The translations under genes were made by a program, and so were the position numbers. DNA of 64,000 nt from the NCBI GenBank assembly GCA_024516035.1, contig CM044957.1:52200085-52264084 (forward strand), in the 5' to 3' direction. This DNA comes from Bactericera cockerelli (Eukaryota > Arthropoda > Insecta > Hemiptera > Triozidae). Position 1 is the first letter of the stretch, and every line of letters begins with the position of its first letter. Shown here piece after piece: positions 35,096 to 45,905 of the stretch. The notes under the pieces were generated by a model, which was not told the DNA's origin, made no database searches, and worked only from the letters and a program-made list of their open reading frames with translations.

Positions 35096-35103
35096 CCCTC
35101 AGG

Positions 35104-35265
35104 GCACTGGTAGTTAATCCAGGTAGCATGCATTTTTCCTCATTAATTTGAGTTTGTGACCACAGTAATAATAAGACTCTGAGGGTTAGGTGGTAGAAAA
35201 TGCTTTGAGCATTAACCTCGCCTGGTGGTTACCTTCCACTAACGAGTAATATTATTATTATTACT
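35104..35265 (+). mobile_element. SINE family B, head partly deleted
   Basis: GCACTGGTAGTTAATCCAGG then TCATTAATTTGAGTTTGTGA and the usual 3' end. It begins directly after the hAT-like MITE's target duplication. Confidence 0.75.
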
Positions 35266-35300
35266 ATGTGGTCACAATCTCAAATAAATGAGAAATTTTA

Positions 35301-35590
35301 AGCTCACAAATAGCTCAATGGTTAAGCACTTGCCTGCCATGCGGAAGGTCCCGGGTTCAGACCCCCGCGCCGACAAAATTGGTATTCAAAACATGGTTAC
35401 AGTTGTTTGTAAGGGATACCTTCCGGTGCCCTCGTGTTGACCCAGCAGCTAAATGGGAAGTATTGTGTCACTTCTCGCCCATCAGAGAGGAGGCATACTA
35501 CGGGATGGTCATTTGGTCAAGCAAAAACACAGCCGTCTACAGTAGCTCCTCTTTCATGGCTACGAAATAAAAAAGGCTGTGAAACACTCA
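35301..35590 (+). mobile_element. SINE family E
   Basis: AGCTCACAAATAGCTCAATG, TTGCCTGCCATGCGGAAGGT, CGGGTTCAGACCCCCGCG; body as in the reference copy. Confidence 0.87.
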
Positions 35591-36114
35591 TCTTCAAATT
35601 TTTTTGCAATAATTCCAAACATTGGGTGGGATCCAAACCACAGATCACGAATCTACGCGATAGATTCTTTACCTATTGCATAACAAATTATTGAAATGGC
35701 ACTTAAGTTATCGAACCCGGTACCCCGCACAAACTCAACAAGGACTTACCTATAACTTGACCTCTGCGAGTTCTCAGTACCTACATGAGTAAAGTAATGG
35801 ATTACTTTGTCAGCACGCATGGACACGAATTATTCACGGCTCCGTCAAGGTGATGTATGACTGACTATAATTATACATATCTACATACATACAGTATTCT
35901 TTTATCGAGTGAAAAGCAGGACCTTTTATCTAGTACATGCAGGAAGCCTCTTTTCCATTTTACCAAGTAATAATAATTATTTCTTGTTCCTGAGATAAAC
36001 ACATATACCTAACGTCCTGTTTTTGAATTATTTAGGACGGTGTTTTACCCTCCATTTGCTGGGAATCGTACCAGCTAACGGTGTTTTACCCTCCATTTGC
36101 TGGGAATCGTACCA

Positions 36115-36355
36115 TTTACCCTCTAATCTCATTCTCAAAGTCCCCGAATCTCTCTTCCTAAGAGAGATTTTGTTCAAATAACAATAAACCAAAAACAGTC
36201 TGTTGTTTGACAGTTGAAAGGGTAATTTGGCGAATATGAGAGTGAAAAAGCTTTCTGGAACGAGGCTCTGCTACCACATCAACTTCACCCATGTTGAATA
36301 TGAGAGTGAGAAAGCTTTCTAGAACGAGGCCCTGCTACCAAATTAACTTCAACCA
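36115..36355. mobile_element. Hairpin MITE, CTCTCACTCTC family, fragment with duplicated end
   Basis: Contains AATCTCATTCTCAAAGTCCC and GTTGAAAGGGTAATTTGG. The terminal block ATGAGAGTGA..AAGCTTTCT..GAACGAGG(C) is present twice (36235 and 36300). Confidence 0.6.
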
Positions 36356-36499
36356 TGTTGGATCGAAAATACCAGTCTCACTTGTTCTTCTTAAGCAGAA
36401 GAATTTTTTGTGAAAAATTCATGCGCGGATATAGCCCTCTTGTACTGGGGGGGCACAATCGCACAATATACCTAACTAGCAAGCCGCTTCGCAAGCCTA

Positions 36500-36521
36500 T
36501 CACACACACAGACACACACAC

Positions 36522-36555
<34 letters not shown>
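36500..36555. repeat. (CA)n microsatellite
   Basis: About 28 dinucleotide units with a few interruptions. Confidence 0.95.
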
Positions 36556-36556
<1 letters not shown>

Positions 36557-36557
36557 T

Positions 36558-37045
36558 GTCAATATTTTTCGTGTCACCCATCCATTTCTTGTCCTTACTG
36601 GAGCTCAAGAATGGCTCATCAGAATTTCCCGATCAATATGTCAAATGAAGACTCCAACCCTTGCAAAAACATTCTCGCTTTGAGTTGATAGTTCGTCACG
36701 ACATATTTCGAGAAAAAATGTCATTCAGGTCAAAAAACGTAAATATTTTTTGTTTACCCATCCATTTTATGTTTTTACTCAACGTAGCTCAAGAACGGCT
36801 CATCAGAATTTCGTGATTGATATCTCAAATGAAAAATTGAACCCTTGCTTAAAACTTTCTTTTTTTTTGAGTTGATACACCGCCGCCGTGGCTCCGTCAA
36901 GATAATTTTTGAGAAAAAAATAGTAATTTCGGTCGAAAAATGTGATTTTTTTGCGTCACCCTTCCATTTTTTGTCCTTACCCCGTGTAGTTGAACCCTAG
37001 AGATATATTGGACCTATAGGTAAAATTTCAGGTTTCTCGGACAAT
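36558..37045. repeat. Degenerate 190-200-bp tandem repeat, about 2.5 copies
   Basis: CACCCATCCATTT..TTTTTACT, AGCTCAAGAA(T/C)GGCTCATCA and GTCAAATGAA blocks recur at 36575, 36760 and (partly) 36955. Confidence 0.7.
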
Positions 37046-37086
37046 CTGTGTGGATTTGACAACTTTATTATTTAGTTATTTCTTAT

Positions 37087-37232
37087 TGTTCTTAGAATTC
37101 TGAATTATTTTGGGTCCCGTGCCCCCCTAACTTATTGAGATTTTTTTTTAACGGGATTAGTCTTAGAATTGGGAATTATTTTGGGGCCCGTGCCCCCCTA
37201 ACTCATTGAGATCTTTTTTTACGGGATTAGGT
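37087..37232. repeat. Two-copy direct repeat, about 75 bp
   Basis: CTTAGAATT..GAATTATTTTGGG and CCCGTGCCCCCCTAACT(T/C)ATTGAG..ACGGGATTAG occur twice. Confidence 0.85.
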
Positions 37233-37329
37233 ATAATGAAATTTGAGAAACACCGCTTACCGAAAAAATCTGGGGGGGCACGTGTCCCCCGTGCCCCCCC
37301 CCCCCCCCCCCCCCCCTATATCCGCGCAT

Positions 37330-37413
37330 GGAAAAATTCAGCCCAAACCGAGTATCGAACTCAGGTTCTCTGGACCACGGGCAGTGGTCATAACCGTTAC
37401 ACCACGGAGGCTG
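37330..37413 (-). mobile_element. SINE family C, head only
   Basis: Reverse: CCAGCCTCCGTGGTGTAACG, GCCCGTGGTCCAGAGAACCT, AGTTCGATACTCGGTTTGGG. Confidence 0.75.
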
Positions 37414-37660
37414 GAAAAGTATTCTGAAATATAAGGGTTTGTAGCAAAGCAAAGGTCGGGTCGAAACTCGACTGCTGGGTCCCAGCTCATGAAGATTAAG
37501 CGTCTCGTGATCAATTTGGAGATCTGTGATTGGTGGAAATCGATCACGTGAATAAAGGTCTATATGACTCGACTGCTGGGCCCCAGCAATTGAGTATCGA
37601 CCTGGCCATAATTTTTCCATCTTCATGAGTTTCATAGTTATAACACAAATAAAAATGTTC

Positions 37661-37862
37661 CGCCAGCGTCGATAGCGTGTTGAAGTTGAATGAACCGGTC
37701 CTAGTAGGATCAAAGTTAAGAACGTCCAGCGAGGTGAAGACTTAGTGATTCGTGCATTCCGGCCCAACCCAGGCTGGGTGACGTTAATGTGGGTAGTGAG
37801 TTTCCTGCGAATGGAGGGTAACACCCCCGTCGTGATATGAAAGCGACGTTAAACGCAAAAAA
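37661..37862 (+). mobile_element. 5S-headed SINE (family D)
   Basis: CCAGCGTCGATAGCGTGTTG, CGGTCCTAGTAGGATCAAAG, GAACGTCCAGCGAGGTGAAG. The ACTTGGATGGG block is deleted in this subfamily. Tail: AAGCGACGTTAAACGC. Confidence 0.85.
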
Positions 37863-37907
37863 AAGTGTTCACATTTACTATGAACAACATACAATAAGTC
37901 TTACATA

Positions 37908-38456
37908 CGGGGTGTCCAATTTTTTTAATAGAAACTCACAGAAACAATTCTAGGGGACATTCTAAAACTAATCCGATCATTTTCCGAATAAGGACGTCGG
38001 CATGGCACGGACATACGAAGAATAATAATAACTCAGTTTTTAATGCAAGTAATTGCAAACTATGAAATACTAAGTGTCCAAGTTTTTTTATAGAAAATTT
38101 CGGAATCTATTCTAGGGGACATTCAAGAATTAAATATAAATAAATCTCAGATAATTTTTCGAAAAATGCTGTCCAACGAAGATATGAACAAATTTTAAAC
38201 TCAGTTCTGAATGCAAACAGGTACAAAATGTTAGGTTTTAGTATTTACTTCGGAAAATTTCTTAATTATTATATTACACAAAGACATGAGAACCATTTTC
38301 ACTTATTTTCTACAAATTCAAGTTTATTTTCCATGTGAAAACTTTTTCCAGTGATTTTTTTTTCTCGAAAAATTACCTTGGATTTATGTTAGTCTTAGAA
38401 TGTCTCCTGGAGTTGATTCTGAATTTTTCTATATGAAAGAAACTTGTGACACCGTG
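37908..38456. mobile_element. TA-flanked element with GGGGTGTCC ends and internal direct duplication
   Basis: Left TA-CGGGGTGTCC..CTAGGGGACATTCTAA; right reverse complement TA-CACGGTGTCAC..CAGGAGACATTCTAA. The first about 170 bp is repeated as a direct copy from 38088 (GTGTCCAAGTTTTTTTATAG). Its ends recall those of the 57.2-kb element. Confidence 0.55.
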
Positions 38457-38780
38457 TATAGGGTATTAGGTACATAGTTGGGAAATTTTCTAATCATTAA
38501 CACACAAAAATGACCTGAGATTATTTTAGTCCTTAAATGTCCTCAGGATTGTGATCAGAAATGAGTCTGAAAAAAACTTGGTCGCAATTTAGAGCTTTAC
38601 AAAGCTTTATTTAGTGAGAAAATAGAACAGGTAGGAACTTACATTAACAGTTAAAAATCGCAAACATGTATTCAATGGATTAATTTTGATTTTATTTATT
38701 ATTTTAAAGTGTTTTTTTCAAGTAGATTCTTCTCGTTTTTAAATAGATACCTTTATTACAAGTAATTACATTTACAATTC

Positions 38781-38829
38781 TGAAGGATCAAGCATTGGTA
38801 GTTATTGACTACTAATGCTTGATCCTTCA
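38781..38829. repeat. Hairpin with about 20-bp arms
   Basis: TGAAGGATCAAGCATTGGTA pairs with ACTAATGCTTGATCCTTCA. A second small hairpin (GTCTAGC..GCTAGAC) follows. Confidence 0.85.
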
Positions 38830-38939
38830 CAAGTCTAGCAGGGCGCTAGACTCGTAATGTTTTTTTTATTATTATTAATATTAATTATTGATGGAATACC
38901 TAGCAATTAGACAATCACAAAATCAAAGGTAGGATATGT

Positions 38940-39076
38940 TGTGAGCAATCTAGCGGATAGCGCATGGATCCGTGGATCCGCTCCCACCAAAGCTTGGATT
39001 TTTCTTTATTTATTTTAGTTCACTACACATTAACCTTACCTAGTGGTTAACACCCACTAAAAAGTATTATTACTAT
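38940..39076 (+). mobile_element. SINE family B, diverged and deleted
   Basis: GATCCGCTCCCACCAAAGC, CATTAACCTTACCTAGTGGT and ACACCCACTAAAAAG retain the family order. Confidence 0.5.
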
Positions 39077-39189
39077 TGTCTGTGAATACGATGACCTAAC
39101 AACAATAAGACAAGTGTTAACATTACTGCACTTTTAAGGTATAGAAAGTTTATTATTGTTTTCGGTCGTTAAAAAAAAGGTAAGTATTT

Positions 39190-39285
39190 CACAGTCTCAT
39201 ATTTCGTAGCCATGAAATAGCAGCTACTATAGACGCTTGTGGTCTGTGTTGCATCTTGCCCATCCCGTAGTATGCCTCGTAAGGG
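39190..39285 (-). mobile_element. SINE family E, 3' fragment
   Basis: CGTAGCCATGAAATAGCAGC, GACGCTTGTGGTCTGTGTTG, ATCCCGTAGTATGCCTCG. Confidence 0.65.
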
Positions 39286-39499
39286 GGCCCCAACCACAAA
39301 AGTGCTTAGAGGTTGAACAATGGCAACCTCAAGTAGGTTTGAAAAAAGGCAAAGTGAAAGAAAATGATACTACATTACATAGGTACGCTATTAGCCATTT
39401 ATTCATAAAATCGCATACAATTTAGCCAAGTTTTTGTGTTTTTTACATGACCTATGGTGCTGATGCTGATACTCAAAGTTCTGTTTGTTTTTTTTTTTT

Positions 39500-39724
39500 A
39501 CTGCATGGCCATTTCACGACGGGGGTTTTACCCTCCATTCGCTGGACACTCACAAACGAGCTACTCAAATAAACCTCATATAGCCTGAGTGGGGCCGGCA
39601 ATAGCCAGTATCACGAGTTCGAATTTGAATGGTCACCCATCGAAGTCCTAACCTCGCTGGACGTTTCTTAATTTCAGTGACAGAATGAGAACTGGTGTAT
39701 TCAACGTGCCATCGACGCTGGCTG
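39500..39724 (-). mobile_element. 5S-headed SINE (family D), full-length
   Basis: Reverse copy retaining AGGTTAGGACTTCGATGGGT and GACCATTCAAATTCGAAC, the longer subfamily. Confidence 0.88.
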
Positions 39725-39849
39725 CTTATGGACGCTAATAATGTCACTTTGACAGTAACATTTGACATGAAAATTTCTGCTTCATGGTAAAAAGTACAAA
39801 ACATCTATAGGTACAGCAATGATAAATAAAATTGAATAGCAGGAAGGCT

Positions 39850-40690
39850 TCACTTACTATTATCAATTCACATTTAAAACAATATCAATACTTACATACC
39901 TATTGATAATAAATAATAGATACATATAAAAATACCAACACTTGGTAGGATATACAAATTATTAATAAATCCATGAAAACTAGGGATATACAAAAAAATA
40001 ATAAAAGCTTAGACTTTTTAGGGGAGAAGAGGGGGGGGGGGGGGGGTAAAATAGATAAAGAAGATACATGTTGCTTTAGTTTTGAATAAAATTCACGGGA
40101 AATTTGGTTATAATTATAAAAAGGTTATTGCAAATCAGTGGTAATAAATAATTTGTCTTTAATACACACTCGAGGAGTGTATGCCTAGTTAAACGGAATA
40201 CATTTACAGAGGATTGAAGTGGTTGTAGTAGAATATACATAAAATATACATAGTTGATTCGATGTTCTATGGAGATCTTGATATGACAAATAGAAACAAC
40301 TGTTTGATGGTTTTAGGGGTCAGGAATTATGAATAGGATAAAGGTTAAGAAGCCATACCCTTCCTGAAGTTGGAGTCTCAACCAATTACTATCTCCCAAA
40401 TTCAGTCTGGCTTATCTTAACTTGAACCGTTTCATAATTTGGCCCTTGGTGTGTTAAATACCTGTTAGAGCTCAACCTTCTGTACAAAATGGTTTTGTTC
40501 AGTCAAATCAAAGCAAATCTCGGAGTAGATTTAGGAAAAAAATCCTCAGGAAACATTAAGAGTGAAATTAATAGACAATTCGAGATCACAAGTTCGGACT
40601 CAAGCATTGTTAACAATACGCAAAATCGAGACTTAAGTCCACAGAGGTATAACAAACACGTCTACTAATTTCGCTTTAAGATTTTCATCT
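39850..40690. other. No gene seen
   Basis: AT-rich DNA with a poly-G tract at 40031-40046. Confidence 0.5.
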
Positions 40691-40699
40691 GAGACTAAC

Positions 40700-40829
40700 A
40701 GCCGTATTTATGAACAAAGAAATTTGTCTGAGCAATGTCTCAAGCAAGGTATCAGCCAATGATATCAAAGAAAATCATGCTTGGGACATTGATCAGATGG
40801 CGATTTGTGTTCATAAATACGACTGTAAG
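40700..40829. mobile_element. Short hairpin MITE
   Basis: CAGCCGTATTTATGAACA at left pairs with TGTTCATAAATACGACTGT at right, and GTCTGAGCAATGTCTCAAGC pairs with GCTTGGGACATTGATCAGA, leaving a loop of about 40 bp. Confidence 0.75.
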
Positions 40830-41057
40830 ATTTCTATATCCACAACACATAAAACTAAGGTTCTTGCCTAATAGCTTTGTGCTTTGCCTTCATTAGATTT
40901 AATATTATTATTACTATTAAACCCAGGCCTCATTCCAGAAAGCAGTTATGCTCTCAAGATCCCCAATTTTTTTACAAATCGCACTCTCTGAATGCATCAT
41001 TTAAACAAAATTCGTCAGTTGAAAGTTGAAAGGGACATTTGGAGATTGACTTCTGGA

Positions 41058-41233
41058 ACGAGGGTTGTTTCCATAAACAACTCTCACTCTCATAAACCCC
41101 TAATCTCCCTTTCAACCGTCACACAAGGCTCTCGGTTACTTCATTCAAATTAACCAATCAGAGTGCGTTATATTACTCTTGAAAGGGAGATTCGGGAATT
41201 TTGAAAGTGAGAGTACTTTCTGGAATGAGCCTC
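41058..41233. mobile_element. Hairpin MITE, CTCTCACTCTC family, second copy
   Basis: CTCTCACTCTCATAAACCCC and CTCCCTTTCAACCGTCACAC pair with GAAAGGGAGATTCGGG and AAAGTGAGAGTACTTTCTGG. Another partial arm lies just upstream at 40960-41060. Confidence 0.75.
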
Positions 41234-41846
41234 TGGTGTTCTCATGTGAATTCAAATATTCCGATTAGGATTAGAATAACAACCAATAAACAGAAAATAA
41301 CCGCAATGATTGCCAAAATTCGAAACAGATACACATGAAGAAGAAAATTTTTCTATGTTAAGGAGCTAATACAATTAACAAGTTATTAATATTCGTGTTT
41401 TTTTTTTTGTAAAAACCAGTGACCTATAACATTTCACTATTTGGTACATCAACAAAAAGTTTGCATTTTCTCAAAAACTTGAAACTAATTCTCTCAAAAA
41501 CAATACCAACCGTATTTTATGAACAGAATATTTGGTTTTGAAAAATTGTCAACAATGATCTATATCACTGGTTAGTCATAACTTACGTTGGTATGTTTTG
41601 TAAATAAGTATGGCTATGAACTTTAGCCTTAAAGCTATATTTAAGACTGAATTTTTTTTCTTCTTGATTTTTTTATGTTATAATGCAATGGAACCTGGTG
41701 TAGTGATACTAGCTCGTAGTAGATTACAAATGAACAATTTTTTTATTTATCAGTCTCTAAGCTGTGTCACAACTCCATTTTTGTTCAGTAACCTATAGAA
41801 TTTCATGATTTGGTACATAAACAAAAAGTTTCTATTATTAATTAAA

Positions 41847-41999
41847 ATTATTACCTTATTTATACTGCCTGACTAGGACTAATGAGTTCCACTATTCCAG
41901 CAGTAAGCCCAAATTGTATTACTTGTCATGTCCCAGCTGGGAACCCGCGACCTCTGGATTACCAGACCGACGCTCTGACCACTGCGCTACCGGGCCAGA
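41847..41999 (-). mobile_element. SINE family A
   Basis: Minus orientation with CCGGTAGCGCAGTGGTCAGA head and CGCGGGTTCCCAGCTGGGAC. The body has lost the CACATAATAAT segment. Confidence 0.8.
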
Positions 42000-42378
42000 C
42001 AGTTAAAAACAATTTTTATATTTACAATGAAAAGTTCATGTCATTTTCACACCAACAGAAGTAAGGAGTAGAAAATACTTGTATATTCGTAAAAGCATAC
42101 TCACTGCCAATTAGTGCAGTCTACCTCACTACAAAATTTTCATGGTCAAGAATTTTACACAATAGGGCCGAATAATAAAATAGGAGGATCTCGACGGATA
42201 TAAAAATTGAAAGTTCCCTGAATTTTTCAATACCAAATTTCAAGAAATATTTTTACTTTTAAACAGAGAGGATCAGTTTAACAATTTAGAAGGGCATTGC
42301 TGCAAGTGTGTTGTCAGCATTGCCATCACAAAAATTGCATTCAATGTTTTATTCACAATTTTTACTACTCTCGATTTT

Positions 42379-42525
42379 AGAAAGCACTCTCACTCTCATA
42401 ATTCCCAAATCTCCCTTTCAACCGTCACACAACGCACTGATTTGTTATTTCGTTTAAATTCAGAGTGCGTTGTGTGACAGTTGAAAGGGAGATTTGGGGA
42501 TTGAGAGTGAGAGGGCTTTCTGGAA
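42379..42525. mobile_element. Hairpin MITE, CTCTCACTCTC family, best copy
   Basis: AAAGCACTCTCACTCTCA, CAAATCTCCCTTTCAAC and CACACAACGCACT pair with GTGCGTTGTGTGACAG, GTTGAAAGGGAGATTTG and GAGAGTGAGAGGGCTTT, a near full-length stem. Confidence 0.85.
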
Positions 42526-42999
42526 CCAATAGCAGGACACTGGTTCTAGGCGTCCAAGGGTTCAATACCTGCATCAATTCTTCCACCACCATGACCACCT
42601 GCATGACACGTGGACAGGACACGTAAAGTAAGTAAGTAGGTAACAAAAATAAGCCAGAAGTTTCTACCAATCACAGAGAAATATAGTCTGACTTAGGGAA
42701 GGTCTAGCTTATCTTTGTTGGAATCCCATTTTACAATTTGGACCTGAGCCTCTGATTGTCTGTCCTGTTTATAATCTGATTTCATTTCTCTCAAACACTT
42801 ACAACATAGTATTGTTCAGAAAAGGTGACCAAGCCTTCGTACCATATGAATGCATGGGTACTTTGCAATTTTATAAAGGTCTAGGAATAAAAAAGTCCTT
42901 TTGGTATGTTAGAATGATTCAATTATGGCGAAAATTACGTTGAACGTGCAATTATTTGTACTTTTGAGTCAAAAGTTCTTAACATTATACTGTCTTAGA

Positions 43000-43393
43000 G
43001 CGGGGTCACAACGGAACACCCTATACCCTAGAATCTGCTATCTACAGCTTGATATAGACGATTTTCGGGACTCCGTTGAGGCCGCTTACATTTAACATAA
43101 TAATAGATTTACATGGTACCAAGGTTTAGGGTCTATGGCTCCACAGTGTACACAGCAGAGCTCTAGACTACTCTAGACTCTAGAGCCTAGGGTAGAGATT
43201 GTACTACGTATAAGTATAAGTAGTGCTTTATTTAGACTGTCAGCGCAAGACAGGTAGTCCCATTATGCCAACAGTTTTAAATATGTAAAATAAATACGTA
43301 AAATAATCTAACCATGTTATTAAATGTAAGAGTCCCGAAAATGGTCTGTATCAAGCTGTAGGTACCAGGGTCCGGGGCTCTTTTGTGACCGCG
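43000..43393. mobile_element. TIR element with GCGGTCACAA ends
   Basis: Left GCGGGGTCACAACGGAACACC..CTACAGCTTGATATAGACGAT pairs with right ATGGTCTGTATCAAGCTGTA..CTTTTGTGACCGCGC. The middle holds a piece at about 43208-43300 that is the reverse complement of 9935-10000. Confidence 0.65.
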
Positions 43394-43931
43394 CACTCAG
43401 ACAAAAATTCACATTCACATTAAAGCTGATTCATTTTGTTTTGGATTGCAAACATTAGACTGGCATTAAAAACAAAATCACACAGAAGATAAAATATTCT
43501 CGCTAGGACGGGCTAGCTAGTCATTTTCTATACTTCCTATGGATTGCATAGTCAGTAACACACTGATTAATTTGTGAATATGAAAGACCATTAGTCCTTT
43601 GATTGTGCATATCTTTTTTTTTGTCAAGTCCATGATTAAATCAGTCCACTAGCAATTATCCATTTTGGCTTTAGAACTCCACAGCATTGCAAAATAGCAA
43701 GCCATTCAGAGTGAATTTCACATTTTACAATGTGAATCACCTATTTTTCTAAAGATCATCTCATTACAGAAAGAAAATGTGAACTTCACATTTCACAATG
43801 GAGGATCCTATTTTTCTATAGATCACCTCATTGCTATGAGAAACGAACAAGACTTGTTATGCCTGCATATAAATTTCATTTCAACAGACACGGCTCTATT
43901 CGGATTGTCTCTCTCACTTACACACGTGTTA

Positions 43932-44530
43932 TTATTTGCCCCGGTGCTCCTGCCCTGGGGGTAGATAGCAGGTGCTCCCCAGTTTACTCGTGTGCACGTC
44001 CAGGTAGGCCTGACGGGAGAACACTCGCTGGCACGTTGGACAAGCATACTTGCTGATGTGAACCTTGTTGTTGTGTCGGAGAAGTGACGTTTGAAACTTG
44101 AAGCTCTTCCCGCAGGAGCGACAGTAGAACAGTTTCGACTGCTTCTCACTCCGCGCGCGGATGGACGTATCACTGCTGTCCCTGCTGATGTCGCTTGAGA
44201 AAGCGTTGATGTTGTTTGAAAAACACTGAAACGGGTCCTGCGCAGGCGCGGGATGGTTGGCGCGCCGCTTCGGTTTCATTGTCTTGATGAAATACTTCCC
44301 GCTTGGTTTCAAGTCTATGCTGTGCTTGAGGTCGTCTGTGTTTTCGTCGCAAGAAGATTCGCACAGCCCCCCGCTGGGTTTCATGAAGAGGGAGTGGAGC
44401 TGGGAGTAGAAGGGGGGTGAGAGTTCAAAGTCAAGAGAGAGGGGGTCGCGGTCCACTTCGTCTAGATCAAAGCTGTCGGAGAACTCCAGGCCCACCAGTG
44501 TGGTCGGACACGTGATGCTCAGCCCCACAC
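43932..44530 (-). CDS. C2H2 zinc-finger protein, coding exon 2 (C-terminal)
   Basis: The second and last coding exon follows the acceptor TTTCGCAG and ends with TAA at 43932-43934. Together with exon 1 it gives a 214-residue protein. After an acidic stretch (SFDLDEVDRDPLSLDF) and a serine-rich linker there are two zinc fingers near the C-terminus. Finger 1 is canonical: C-x2-C-x12-H-x4-H around FYCRSCGKSF. Finger 2 (YACPTCQRVF) has C-x2-C-x12-H but no second His at the usual spacing; the next possible ligand is a Cys seven residues on, so it is degenerate or C2HC-like. The exon is far more GC-rich than its flanks. This suggests a small DNA-binding regulator in the nucleus. I do not recognise an orthologue. 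Confidence 0.85.
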
Positions 44531-44872
44531 CTGCGAAACAAGAGGGAATGGGTGAGTCATTCTACCAGTATAAAAATATCACTTGAATGTGTCAGAAGTA
44601 CAAAACTCAGCCATGACAAGTTATTCACCCAACTGGGATCAGTTTGAACTTAAAATGGGAAGAAGGTTAAAGTCTATGGAAGAGAAAGCCACAGGCTTTA
44701 ACCTCACCCCTTGGTTCATTACTTATTCTCTTGCCTATTATATTTCATGTCCTGTGCTGGATTATTTGATGTAGTTTACCAATAAAAAATTATATAATAC
44801 TAATAATAATAATAATGTTGCACATTTGAACTTCAACAATGACAAAAACATTGTATTCAAATTTAGGTTAAG

Positions 44873-45018
44873 TTTTTTTAAGGGATACCTTTGGGCATCC
44901 GTGTGTTGACCCAGCACATAAATGGGAAGAATTGTGTCACTTCTCCCCCATCCAGCTACAACACAGATCACAAGCATCTAGTAGCTGGTGTTTATGGCCA
45001 TCAAAAAGAAAGTTTGTG
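44873..45018 (+). mobile_element. SINE family E, 5'-truncated, in the zinc-finger gene intron
   Basis: AAGGGATACCTTTGGGCATC, GTTGACCCAGCACATAAATG, AGAATTGTGTCACTTCTCCC. A second copy in the opposite direction follows at 45038. Confidence 0.75.
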
Positions 45019-45037
45019 AAACTCTTTGAAAAAAAAG

Positions 45038-45220
45038 GTGAGTGTGTCACAGCCTTTTTAATTTTGTAGCCATGAAACAGCAGCTACTGTAGATATTTGT
45101 GGTCTGTGTTCTAGCTTGTCCATACCATGGTATGGCTCCCATCTGATGGGTGAGAAGTGACTCACTTACCATTTAGGTTCTGGGTCAAGCTTCTCAACAC
45201 TGAGCTAAGTGTGTGCTTTT
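45038..45220 (-). mobile_element. SINE family E, inverted neighbour copy
   Basis: GTAGCCATGAAACAGCAGCT, GGTCTGTGTTCTAGCTTGTC, TGATGGGTGAGAAGTGACTC. With the copy at 44873 it could form an intronic hairpin. Confidence 0.75.
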
Positions 45221-45859
45221 TTAAAACTAATTTTGATGAAATAAATAACTAGCAAACATGGTGAACATGGGAACAAACCATATTCCCAAACATTAGGATG
45301 GTTAAAATCCAGATGTCTATGATAAGAGCTGTTACAATCAGGGTGAGGGGGATGAGGAAGAAAGTGTAGGGTGTTGAATGAGAGCAGGAATGTTGATAGT
45401 TGTTAAAAATGAAATAAATTATTCTCATTATTATCTTTAAAAAATTATCTCTAAAAAAGTTGAAAAAGAACTTTATTTTATGATACTTCTATTTTGTCTT
45501 TTCTATTATTAAAACTGTACCTGCTAATGCAAATGCTGAAATAAATTAAGGTGTATTAAGTTAAACTGTTCACATAATGAGAACTCTAGTTATATTATGC
45601 TGACAATCTAAATATGGCAATCAGCATTCCAGAATCTTTTTATTTCAGAAAATATCTATTCTCATTCAACAAGGTAATGCAGTGAGCATCATGGGGACTA
45701 TATCTGATGGTGCACCACTTGAGTAGTTATTTTATATTTAAAGTTATTGAACAAAGAAAAATAAATATCAAAATAAAGAGTAACTTATACTTCCACTATT
45801 CTAAATATTATTAATCCACATGGTAAGTAGCATTTTAAATAACCATGTACAATACTCAC

Positions 45860-45905
45860 CTTGATCAAGGTCATCATCCATAATGAAGAAGTCAGGGGAC
45901 TCCAT
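45860..45905 (-). CDS. C2H2 zinc-finger protein, coding exon 1
   Basis: The short first coding exon begins with ATG at 45905 and encodes 15 residues, MESPDFFIMDDDLDQ, then one base before a GTGAGT donor. The acidic, aromatic start resembles short transcription-factor activation segments, but that is inference. It splices in phase 1 to the exon at 44530, giving Gly at the junction. The first start codon was chosen because it opens the frame and is followed by a strong donor. It is divergent to the ASAP gene, which starts about 4.3 kb away. Confidence 0.75.

Larger units (their letters stand above)
44531..45859. other. Intron of the zinc-finger gene
   Basis: GT-AG intron of 1329 bp on the minus strand. 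It holds a family I tail (44668-44815) and two opposed family E SINE pieces; the rest is plain AT-rich sequence. Confidence 0.75.

Noticed and set aside
36355..36648. Plus and minus frames across the CA repeat
   Set aside because: Low-complexity HTHTHT or VCVCVC stretches; no domain or splice support.
37219..37824. 201-codon minus frame
   Set aside because: Spans a family C SINE head, a poly-C run and a family D SINE; open by chance.
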